Shown in pieces: positions 28,741 through 35,724 of a DNA stretch of 35,724 nucleotides. The stretch is from a virus: IMG/VR virus record IMGVR_UViG_3300023174_000017, positions 1 through 35,724 of that record; one strand, 5' to 3'. How positions within the stretch are numbered: the first letter of the stretch is position 1; each line of letters opens with the position of its first letter. The translations under genes were made by a program, and so were the position numbers. The notes beneath the pieces are model-generated. The model was given only the letters and a program-made list of their open reading frames with translations, had not been told where the DNA came from and made no database searches.

Positions 28741-30527
28741 ACCAGATTGATGAGGCCAAGAACTTCGCTCGCCTTTTGTTTGAGCCAAGAGAACAACTCT
28801 CGATTCCAGAATGGGCAGAGAAAAACCTCACCCTTTCAGCTAGGGTAACAAACATACCCGGAGCGTACTCAACAACCCTCACGCCCTATGTCCGTGAACC
28901 CCTAGAGGCTTTTGGCGATGATTCAATTCGTAGGGTGGTGCTGGTATGGGGGGCACAAACAAGCAAGACCACAACGATTCTAGCTGGCCTAGCGTATCGA
29001 ATAGCAGAGCGACCTTGCCCCGCCTTGTGGGTGATGCCGAGCGAACATTTAGCCAGATCATTCACGGAAACTAGGTGGTTGCCGATGATTGACGATTGCC
29101 CAGCACTCGCTAAGGAAAAGCCCGACAATACAGATAAAATAAAGATACTCGAACAGCACTTCAAACGATGCTCGGTCTGGTGGGCTGGTACTAGCCCCTC
29201 TGCTCTTTCTAGTCGCTCGATTGCGTTGTTGTGTATGGATGAGGTAGACAAGTTCCCAGAGCAAGCGGGTTCGGGTCGAGAGGCAAACCCAGTTCAATTA
29301 GCAGAGGCCAGAGTAAGCACCTACCCAAACCATCTCATCATAGCAACCAGCACACCGACAACTGCCGACTCAATTATTTGGTCTGAATGGCAGAAGGGCG
29401 ATATGCGTTTCTACTTCGTTCCTTGTCCTCATTGTGGGCATAAGCAGAAGCTGGTTTGGGGGCAAGTGAAGTGGGATGAGTCAGCAAAGATTGAGGATGG
29501 CGTTTATGATTTTAAGCTGGTGAAATCCTCAACCTACTACGAGTGCGAGGGGTGCAAAGAAAAGATTACAGACGGACAGAAAACCAAGATGTTGAGAGAG
29601 GGCGAGTGGAGGGCAACCAATCTAAAGGGCGAACCAGCCAGACGCTCCTATCATCTCAACGGCCTATATGCCCCTTGGGTATCCTTCGGAAGTCTAGCGG
29701 TGAAGTTTCTGCAAGATAAGCACAATGGAATTATAGGGCTACAAGACTTTGTGAACCGAGTTCTAGCCGAGCCTTGGATGGAACACGAATCAGAGAAGAT
29801 GGAAATCGTGGCGGGTGACTACAAGATGGGTGAAGTTAGGGTAAATGAGAAGCTGATTATGGCTTGTGATATTCAAGAGGCGGGGGGCTTCCACGCTTGG
29901 TGCGTTGTTAGGGCTTGGGATATTGAGGGCAGATCACGGCTAGTATGGGCTGGAAGGCTTGAGACTTGGGGAGACATTAAGGCCAAGGCAGAGGAGTTTG
30001 GAGTTGAGTCAAAGTGCGTTTTCTGCGATTCGGGCGATCAAACCAGAGATGTTTATTATAATTGCTGTAAAAATGGCTGGATGGCATTGGTGGGTTCAGA
30101 CCGCACCAGCTTCTCCGAGATTGTGGGCGAGCAAAAACTACAACGCCCCTATGCTAGAATTGCCAATGGTGACCCCTTCAGCGGTAAGGCGGTTCAATCG
30201 AAGGCAGGGTGGAAGTGGAAGTTCTGCCCAGTTTGGAGGTGGTCGAACCCATCCATCAAAGACATCCTCTCCAATCTAATCAAAGAACCCGGTTACATAG
30301 CTTTGGATACCCCAGATGTGTGGCGAGTTCATATCGAGGCAGAGGTGAAGGTGCGAGTGAAAAACCCTATGACTGGAAGGGAAAGGCTTGTGTGGAAGCA
30401 AGTCGGGAAGCATAATCACTTAATGGATTGCGAGTGTATGAACATCGTGGGTGCGGCCTTGTATGGGCGATTGAAAGTCTCGCCCGCAAGTTTGACAGAA
30501 AGTGAGTTTGATAATGGCGAAGGGTGA
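28737..30527 (+). CDS. Terminase large subunit (GpA-like packaging ATPase/nuclease)
   Basis: A 596-residue protein, typical length for the lambda gpA family. ATPase domain: degenerate Walker A WGAQTSKTT (71-79) and Walker B LLCMDEVD (164-171). Zinc-ribbon-like CPHC (230-233) and CEGC (270-273) cysteine pairs follow. Nuclease acidic residues: ACDIQ (Asp378), FCDSGD (Asp431) and HLMDCE (Asp564). It powers DNA translocation into the prohead and cuts concatemers. Gene order HNH-TerL-gpW-portal is classic. Its GTG/ATG neighbour begins inside its 3' end. Confidence 0.93.
   Translation: MNQIDEAKNFARLLFEPREQLSIPEWAEKNLTLSARVTNIPGAYSTTLTPYVREPLEAFGDDSIRRVVLVWGAQTSKTTTILAGLAYRIAERPCPALWVMPSEHLARSFTETRWLPMIDDCPALAKEKPDNTDKIKILEQHFKRCSVWWAGTSPSALSSRSIALLCMDEVDKFPEQAGSGREANPVQLAEARVSTYPNHLIIATSTPTTADSIIWSEWQKGDMRFYFVPCPHCGHKQKLVWGQVKWDESAKIEDGVYDFKLVKSSTYYECEGCKEKITDGQKTKMLREGEWRATNLKGEPARRSYHLNGLYAPWVSFGSLAVKFLQDKHNGIIGLQDFVNRVLAEPWMEHESEKMEIVAGDYKMGEVRVNEKLIMACDIQEAGGFHAWCVVRAWDIEGRSRLVWAGRLETWGDIKAKAEEFGVESKCVFCDSGDQTRDVYYNCCKNGWMALVGSDRTSFSEIVGEQKLQRPYARIANGDPFSGKAVQSKAGWKWKFCPVWRWSNPSIKDILSNLIKEPGYIALDTPDVWRVHIEAEVKVRVKNPMTGRERLVWKQVGKHNHLMDCECMNIVGAALYGRLKVSPASLTESEFDNGEG
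30492..30497 (+). promoter_or_regulatory. TTGACA motif, 16 nt before the ATG at 30514
   Basis: TTGACA within the last codons of TerL, 16 nt before the ATG of the gpW-like gene. It could be a chance occurrence of Leu-Thr codons, but it fits the spacing of the other copies. Confidence 0.3.
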
Positions 30528-30750
30528 TTTCATCGGGCTACCCCTCACCACCCTAACTTCTCTGCGTGATAAATATATCACTTGCCTCGAAGCAATAGCG
30601 GTGGCGGGTTCAAGCTATTCGATAGCTGGACGCTCTTTCTCAAGGGCGAATCTGGGTGAGGTGAGAGATACGATTGCGGAACTTACACTAGCCATTCAGC
30701 AAGCGACTGGTACTAGGGTTCGCACAACCTACGCAAACTTTGGCTCGTGA
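30514..30750 (+). CDS. Head-tail joining protein, gpW-like
   Basis: A 78-residue protein from ATG 30514 (in-frame GTG 30502 is an alternative). SIAGRSFSRANLGEVRDTIAELTLAIQ resembles the central strand-helix part of gpW, and its length and place between TerL and portal are exactly those of gpW. It would extend the portal channel. Its stop overlaps the GTG/TG of the portal start region (30747). Confidence 0.7.
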   Translation: MAKGDFIGLPLTTLTSLRDKYITCLEAIAVAGSSYSIAGRSFSRANLGEVRDTIAELTLAIQQATGTRVRTTYANFGS

Positions 30751-33700
30751 AAAAAGCCTCTCTCAATCTGATCGACAAGGCGATTGCCTTTGTAAATCCT
30801 CAAGGTGCAGTTGATAGGCTTGTTGCTCGTCAAAAGATTAAGAACTTCGAGTATGATGCGGTAAAGTATTCAAGGCAACGCAAGGGGCCGAGTTCGCTTT
30901 CTGGTGCGGAAGATTATCGTTCTAACTATGACCGAGTGGAGCTGATGAAAAGGGCGAGGGATTTGGCAGAGAATGTTGGCCTAGTTCGCTCCATTCTAAT
31001 GAAGTTCGCCAGTCACACCGCCGCAAACATTTCCTACCAAGCCCGAACCGAGAATCCAGAAGTCAATACAGATGTTGAGATGTATTGGGCAGAGTGGTTC
31101 GACAAATGCGACATCACCACAAGGCATACTGGCTCAACACTTATGCAAGTAGCGATGATGTCGATGTTGCGAGATGGAGATTTTCTTTTTGTTCTCGTGC
31201 GAGATTCTGATGGCAACTTAAAGATACAAGGCATTGAGGGTGATAGACTTGGCGACCCATACAAAGTTTATACAAGCTCGGAGTTAATTGGTGGAATCCA
31301 TATCGATCAAAAGACTGGCTCGCCCACGGCTTATGATGTTTATAGCCGAACGATTGGCGATATGTATTCGTTCCAAGCAACGATTCCATCAAGCCAAGCC
31401 TTTCACCTATTCGACCCACTTCGCATTGACCAATACCGAGGAATCTCTGCTTTTCATACTGCCATCAATGATGCAACGGATATTTATGAGATAGTTAATT
31501 TTGAGAAGATGTCGGCCAAGGTTGCTTCTAGCCAAAGTGCAATTATAAAGAGGAATAACAACAATGCCTCCGATCTCTCCTCGCTCACAAACGACCAAGA
31601 CATTAACGGAAGTCCAATCAAACTAGAAGCGATTGAGTCTGGTAAAATCTCTTACCTAGAGCCGGGCGAGGACATTGTGTTCCCAGATGGGCCGAGCCGT
31701 CCCTCTGGTGCGTTCGCAGAGTTCCACAAGATTCTTTTGAGGAACATTTGCTTGGGTGTGGGCATCCCTTACAGCTTCGCCGTAGACCCTTCCGCTATGA
31801 GTGGCCCGACAGCCCGACTAGAGATGCAACAAGCGGGGCGCACCTTCCGCAGATACCAAAAGCTCCTAGATGATAAAGTTCTTCGACCAATTAAGAACAT
31901 CGTTATTGCCGATGGCGTAGCAAGAGGATTGATTGAAAAGAATGTTGGGAGCAGAACGACTAGAGGCATTTTCAATTTTGGGGCTAATGTCTCTATTGAT
32001 TTAGGCAGAGAATCCGCTTCAGCAATCTCCGAGTTTAAGACTGGTCTCCGAACCGCCGCCGACATCTACGCCGAGCGCGGACAAGACTTTGAAAGTGCTA
32101 TGAGGCAGAGGGCTATTGAGGCCAAGCTGGTGAAGGATTTGGCTGGGGAATACGAAGTTTCGGCAGATACAATTTCCGACATCGCCGCAGAGGGATTGAC
32201 CAGAGATTCACAAAAAGCACAAGCAACCACACCAGAAGGCGAACAGAAGCCCGCTGGACAACCTTCGGACGAGGATATGCTTGGCGGTGCTTCGCTCAAT
32301 GGGGCACAAGTGGCTTCGCTCATCAATGTTATCAATGCGGTTGCTATGGGTGCGGTTTCCAAGGAGGGTGCAGTATCTATCATCACCGCCGCCTTCCCGA
32401 CCATCAGCCCAGACCAAGCAAGGGCAATCATCGCTGGGGTCAATGTTGGCACAACCATCCCGACCACCAAAGAAGAGAAACAGCAGATTGCAAAAGACCA
32501 AGGCGAGGATACTTCAGGAGGCTCAACACCCCCAGCCCCGGAACCTACCACGCCCCCGACCGCCCCCGCTGGCACTTCTCAAAAAAAAAGTAATTTAGAG
32601 ATTTTGGAAAGCCTCGACCCCGCATCTATCAAGATGCTGATTGAGGGGATGATGGGCGGGATTGAGCTGGCAAAATACGATGGGATTGATTTTACCCCAC
32701 CACAAGGGGCTAGGGATGCCGCTAAACGAGCATTGGATGTGCGGGAAGGCAAACCAGCAAGCCAACGAGGGATGACCCAAGTAGGCATCGCTAGGGCGAG
32801 GGATTTAATCAATGGCGTTAAGCTATCCCCAGATACAGCCAGACGAATGAAAGCCTTTTTTGATCGGCACGAAGTCGATAAGAAGGGAAGCACTTGGGAC
32901 GAGCAAGGCAAGGGCTGGCAAGCGTGGAATGGATGGGGTGGCGATGCTGGTTACGCTTGGGCAAGGAAAGTAGTTGGACAGATGGAAGCAAAGGACAAGA
33001 AAACAGAGTTCGTTGCTGGCAGAGATTGTGGACAAGATGAGGGTGGAACTTTTGGGCCAGATAATAAATGTGCAGTAGGCTACGGCAGACCCCCACTCAA
33101 GGGAGGCTACACGCCAACCCGACCCGGTGGGAAATTCCCCAAGGATTACAAAAGGCCAACATCTCAAGACGAAAGGGGCAAAAGGCCATCTCCACCAGTT
33201 GCAAAACCCGGATTGCCGCCTCCACCACCGCCAACTGGGAAAGCTAAAAAACAAACAGAATCCGAAAAAAGGGTTTCAAAAATAAATGATAAATTTAGAA
33301 AAGATGGCATTCAAGCATTGCTTCCAGAAAATCCTAGAAGAGCAGAAGAAATAGAAAAGTCGTATAATAATCTAAAATCAAGGGGTTACGAAATCCCGCC
33401 GCCAGATCAAGTATTTACTATGGATTTGAAAAAAAGTTATGGCGGAGATTATGAGGGCGTATATGCAGTTGCCACAAGAAGCAAGGCTGGGCAAGAGCAA
33501 ATGATTTTTAATTCAGCTAAATTCAATAGAGGAGATGATAGTGTTGTTTTGGATTTAGAGTCAGATGTAAGAAGAAATTGGCTTTCAACAACAGATGTAT
33601 TTGCTCACGAATATGCACATAATGCTCACATAAAGTCGATTGGAGAGAAAGACGCAGATATTTATAGGGTTTGGAAATTTGGTAAAATAACCTCTGTAAC

Positions 33701-33842
33701 AGCATCCAAGGTTAGTAAATATGCTGGTAAAAACGCATTAGAGTTTGTTGCTGAAACTTTTGCTGGGCACGCAAATGGAAAGAAGTATGATAAGGATGTA
33801 TATAAACTATATGAGTATTTCAAAGGGCCGAAACTAAAATGA
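30747..33842 (+). CDS. Portal protein fused to C-terminal HEXXH metalloprotease-like domain
   Basis: A 1031-residue protein from a GTG overlapping the gpW stop. Residues 1 to about 490 are a lambda-type portal (ARDLAENVGLVRSILMKFASH, SMLRDGDFLFVL, AGRTFRRYQKLLDDKVLRPI). A Pro/Thr-rich linker (about 590-611) leads to an A9 run. Residues about 630-760 hold a phage module with RHEVDKKG and WNGWGGDAGYAW. A proline-rich linker (about 800-840) precedes the last domain, with HEYAH (954-958) and EFVAETFAG (Glu999, Glu1003), a gluzincin-type zinc site. From about 33240 the DNA becomes AT-rich, as if recently acquired. Portals are normally 500-600 residues long. Confidence 0.8.
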   Translation: MKKASLNLIDKAIAFVNPQGAVDRLVARQKIKNFEYDAVKYSRQRKGPSSLSGAEDYRSNYDRVELMKRARDLAENVGLVRSILMKFASHTAANISYQARTENPEVNTDVEMYWAEWFDKCDITTRHTGSTLMQVAMMSMLRDGDFLFVLVRDSDGNLKIQGIEGDRLGDPYKVYTSSELIGGIHIDQKTGSPTAYDVYSRTIGDMYSFQATIPSSQAFHLFDPLRIDQYRGISAFHTAINDATDIYEIVNFEKMSAKVASSQSAIIKRNNNNASDLSSLTNDQDINGSPIKLEAIESGKISYLEPGEDIVFPDGPSRPSGAFAEFHKILLRNICLGVGIPYSFAVDPSAMSGPTARLEMQQAGRTFRRYQKLLDDKVLRPIKNIVIADGVARGLIEKNVGSRTTRGIFNFGANVSIDLGRESASAISEFKTGLRTAADIYAERGQDFESAMRQRAIEAKLVKDLAGEYEVSADTISDIAAEGLTRDSQKAQATTPEGEQKPAGQPSDEDMLGGASLNGAQVASLINVINAVAMGAVSKEGAVSIITAAFPTISPDQARAIIAGVNVGTTIPTTKEEKQQIAKDQGEDTSGGSTPPAPEPTTPPTAPAGTSQKKSNLEILESLDPASIKMLIEGMMGGIELAKYDGIDFTPPQGARDAAKRALDVREGKPASQRGMTQVGIARARDLINGVKLSPDTARRMKAFFDRHEVDKKGSTWDEQGKGWQAWNGWGGDAGYAWARKVVGQMEAKDKKTEFVAGRDCGQDEGGTFGPDNKCAVGYGRPPLKGGYTPTRPGGKFPKDYKRPTSQDERGKRPSPPVAKPGLPPPPPPTGKAKKQTESEKRVSKINDKFRKDGIQALLPENPRRAEEIEKSYNNLKSRGYEIPPPDQVFTMDLKKSYGGDYEGVYAVATRSKAGQEQMIFNSAKFNRGDDSVVLDLESDVRRNWLSTTDVFAHEYAHNAHIKSIGEKDADIYRVWKFGKITSVTASKVSKYAGKNALEFVAETFAGHANGKKYDKDVYKLYEYFKGPKLK
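32581..32589 (+). other. A9 slippery run in the portal linker with an immediate -1 stop
   Basis: Codons here are CAA AAA AAA AGT. A -1 slip reads AAG then UAA (32591-32593) and yields a 615-residue portal without the downstream module and protease domain. The phase A AAA AAA is a valid slippery heptamer. No strong stimulator is evident. Confidence 0.45.
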
Positions 33843-34717
33843 TATTTTCAGAAAAAGATTTTAATCAAGATAAGTATGATCGGGCTATGGATATATACAT
33901 TAAGAGTTTATTTAATGGCAAAACCGAGGATATTTCAAAAGTAGAAAAAGAAGAACTAGCAGAACCAGCTTCTTGCCCAATCGCAACCCAAGACATCAAA
34001 ACCAACCTAGCCAATAGGCAGACAGCCGTGGACGATGCAAACTACGGCCCAGCTAACCCGAACGAACCCAACGAGGATTATTGGAAAGCCAAGGCAGACG
34101 AGTTCCAAGGCGATGTAGCCACGGCCAAGAAGATGCTTTGTGGTAATTGTGCGGCCTTTAACCAAACCAGCAAACTTCTAAATTGCATAAAAGGCGGGAT
34201 AGGGATTGATGCTGATGAGGTCGCGGTGGCTGGCGACCTTGGATATTGCGAGATTTTTGACTTTAAGTGTGCGGCTAAAAGGACTTGTGACGCTTGGATT
34301 GTGGGCGGGCCGATTACAGATAAGAAAGAAGAACTTGCCAGACCAGTAAGCCAAACCCCAGCCCCTCCTAAAGAGCGAATCAAAGGCTCAAAGGAGAATC
34401 CCGAAGGCACAGCATCCACAAGAAGCAAAGCTGGTGACATTGAGATTTCAGCCGAGAACGAGGAGGCTTTGAAGAACAAGATTTCCGAGTTCAAGGACAA
34501 GCACCCCTCAAGGAAAGCTCCCACCCTTGGAGCATTGAAGAAAGTGTTTCGCAGGGGGGCGGGTGCGTTCTCGACTAGCTTTAGGCCAACGATTACCGGG
34601 GGGAAGCCAAACTCACGCAACGCTTGGGCGATGGCTAGAGTGAATAAGTTTCTAAAGATGGCTGGTGGGGGTGAGGTTAAAGACTCCTATCGCAAGGCAG
34701 ACGGCGATCTCCTTTGA
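33839..34717 (+). CDS. Cysteine-rich head module protein with basic C-terminal domain
   Basis: A 292-residue protein overlapping the portal stop. Residues 1-42 are AT-rich acidic sequence, unlike the rest. Residues about 98-155 have a cysteine cluster (CGNCAAF, LNCIKGG, GYCEIFDFKCAAKRTCDAW), probably a metal or Fe-S site, in a module found in phages next to portal/protease genes. The C-terminal part has KKVFRRGAGAFSTS and NAWAMARVNKFL (DUF5824-like), again common in this neighbourhood. It may be a minor head or scaffold-associated protein; function unknown. Confidence 0.55.
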   Translation: MIFSEKDFNQDKYDRAMDIYIKSLFNGKTEDISKVEKEELAEPASCPIATQDIKTNLANRQTAVDDANYGPANPNEPNEDYWKAKADEFQGDVATAKKMLCGNCAAFNQTSKLLNCIKGGIGIDADEVAVAGDLGYCEIFDFKCAAKRTCDAWIVGGPITDKKEELARPVSQTPAPPKERIKGSKENPEGTASTRSKAGDIEISAENEEALKNKISEFKDKHPSRKAPTLGALKKVFRRGAGAFSTSFRPTITGGKPNSRNAWAMARVNKFLKMAGGGEVKDSYRKADGDLL

Positions 34718-34719
34718 CA
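34714..34719 (+). promoter_or_regulatory. TTGACA motif, 14 nt before the protease ATG at 34734
   Basis: TTGACA overlaps the stop of the preceding gene (TGA at 34715-34717) and stands exactly 14 nt before the next ATG. No -10 element is seen at 16-18 nt. Confidence 0.45.
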
Positions 34720-34733
34720 TAATCTAGGCATTT

Positions 34734-35724
34734 ATGCCTTTACCCCTACCTTCCGCAGACGAATCAGAGCAAGACTTTGTATCCCGCTTTATGGGTGACG
34801 AAGAAGCAATATCCAAGTTTCCAGACGAAACGCAGAGGGCGGCGGTTGCCTATTCAACCTATCGGGACGAGGAGATGGAGGAAATGGAACTAGGCGGTGT
34901 GAGCATTTTGGAGGTGGGAGAGGCTAAAGGACACGACCTTTTCGTGGATAAAACAAGCCTAGAGACTGCTCTCAAACTTATGGGTAAGGCAAAGAATGGT
35001 GTGAAGGTTAAGATGAACCACGGAAGCGGATTAGATGCAGTAGTAGGCTTCGCAAGAAACCCCCGCATTGAAGGGGATAGGCTGGTGGCCGACCTTCGCT
35101 TGCTCCGCAATTCGCCCCACTACGGCCTAATCAAAGAGATGGCATCCGAAGCCCCCGATCAGTTCGGAGTTTCATTGGCCTTTGTGAACGAGTCCGAGAC
35201 CATCAATGGAAAGGATTACATTCGCCCCCAGAGCATCGCCTCTGCTGATTTAGTTTCCAGCCCAGCCGCCACGAATGGATTATTCGAGGAGATGGTGAAG
35301 TTTATGGAAAAACTCGGTTATGTGCAGGGAGGGAAATCAATTCCGGCAGTAACTAAAGAAGCCGTGGAGGAAGCTCCACTTGACAAAAAGGACAAAACAA
35401 ATATGGAAAACAATTATTCTAAAGATATCGAGGATATCAAGGTTCGCTTGGCGGCCATTGAAGATTCGATGAAACCCAAAGAAGAAGTAAAAAAAGAGGA
35501 GATGGCCTCCGAGAAGCCCTCCGAGACTCCCGCCCCTGCTCCCGAAATCTCAGTTGAGGTTGAACCCTCCGAAGATAAAAAGGAAGAGATGAGCGAAGTT
35601 GTGAAGAAAGTTCTAACCGAGTTCGGCATTAAGCCCATCTCGGCTTCGCCAGTTGTTGAAGCACCAGCGAAGGTTGAACCTAAAACTTTTGAAGCACTCG
35701 TGGCCGCCCACAGCGATTACGGAA
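34734..35724 (+). CDS. Prohead protease with scaffold-like C-terminus (5' part; continues at base 94)
   Basis: Across the circular join this is a 359-residue protein whose last codons are at 94-182. Residues about 90-200 look like a U35/S78-type prohead maturation protease: a histidine in MNHGSG, then a stretch reading VVGFARNP, a serine in FGVSLAF, and the typical ADLVSSPAAT end of the domain. The C-terminal third is highly charged (many E and K) with Pro/Ala, as expected of a scaffold tail fused to the protease. This protease would trim the capsid precursor and itself during head maturation. It sits between the portal and capsid genes, as in lambda- and HK97-like phages. A TTGACA motif lies 14 nt before the ATG, with only a weak AGG as ribosome site. 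Confidence 0.85.
   Translation, partial: MPLPLPSADESEQDFVSRFMGDEEAISKFPDETQRAAVAYSTYRDEEMEEMELGGVSILEVGEAKGHDLFVDKTSLETALKLMGKAKNGVKVKMNHGSGLDAVVGFARNPRIEGDRLVADLRLLRNSPHYGLIKEMASEAPDQFGVSLAFVNESETINGKDYIRPQSIASADLVSSPAATNGLFEEMVKFMEKLGYVQGGKSIPAVTKEAVEEAPLDKKDKTNMENNYSKDIEDIKVRLAAIEDSMKPKEEVKKEEMASEKPSETPAPAPEISVEVEPSEDKKEEMSEVVKKVLTEFGIKPISASPVVEAPAKVEPKTFEALVAAHSDYG
35632..35724. repeat. Right copy of 93-bp terminal direct repeat
   Basis: Exact copy of bases 1-93. It marks the circular join within the prohead protease/scaffold gene. Confidence 0.95.

Noticed and set aside
32066-32575. 169-codon frame on the minus strand inside the portal gene
   Set aside because: Antisense shadow of a Gly/Ala/Pro-rich coding region; Ser/Ala-rich product, no ribosome site.
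34078-34620. 180-codon minus-strand frame
   Set aside because: Antisense shadow of the 33839 gene, no recognisable features.

Overview
The window is one complete tailed-phage genome (Caudoviricetes, siphovirus-like) assembled as a circle. Its first 93 bases are repeated exactly at its end, so the unit genome is 35,631 bp. The prohead protease gene runs across the join. All credible genes are on the + strand, are tightly packed and often overlap by ATGA or GTGA. I see no tRNA, rRNA, CRISPR array, integrase or lysogeny repressor. The host cannot be named. Overlapping spanin-like genes, lipoproteins and an M15 endolysin point to a Gram-negative envelope. The HAF-like repeats in a tail protein are of a kind common in Verrucomicrobiota, Planctomycetota and Acidobacteriota, which is only a weak hint.

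Layout from the join: 34734-182 prohead protease/scaffold; 200-1563 capsid decoration protein and major capsid protein, closed by a strong terminator; 1650-2436 two small virion-type proteins; 2492-6537 an accessory cassette of glycosyltransferases and methyltransferase-like genes; 6554-7775 head completion and two tandem tail-terminator-like paralogs; 7792-10239 tail genes, including a lambda-type G/GT frameshift pair, with a small lipoprotein/membrane cluster between them; 10255-15814 tail completion, a short tape measure candidate, distal tail proteins, an HAF-repeat tail-tip protein and a fibre; 15838-16890 lysis (holin, nested spanin-like genes, M15 endolysin); 16894-25469 a DNA metabolism and regulation block (MazG-like protein, metallophosphoesterase, ATP ligase domain, PD-(D/E)XK nuclease, a recombination-type protein with an SSB-like tail, a replication-initiator-like protein, HTH proteins and a cytosine methyltransferase interrupted at a 13-G tract); 25536-27439 a repeat-rich possible origin or operator and a ParB-adenine methyltransferase; 27473-34717 packaging (small terminase, microproteins, HNH, large terminase, gpW-like, portal fusion).

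The head, packaging and tail order is lambda-like. Replication must rely mostly on the host, since no polymerase, helicase or primase is visible. The most unusual content concerns reading-frame control and fusion: a G13 tract in the cytosine methyltransferase whose two frames both carry methyltransferase-like C-terminal motifs; a portal protein extended into an HEXXH metalloprotease-like domain, with an A9 slippery run whose -1 frame stops at once; a canonical GGGAAAG frameshift; an A7 run that could join two tail paralogs; and a TTGACA motif at near-constant distance from start codons that often lack a Shine-Dalgarno sequence.
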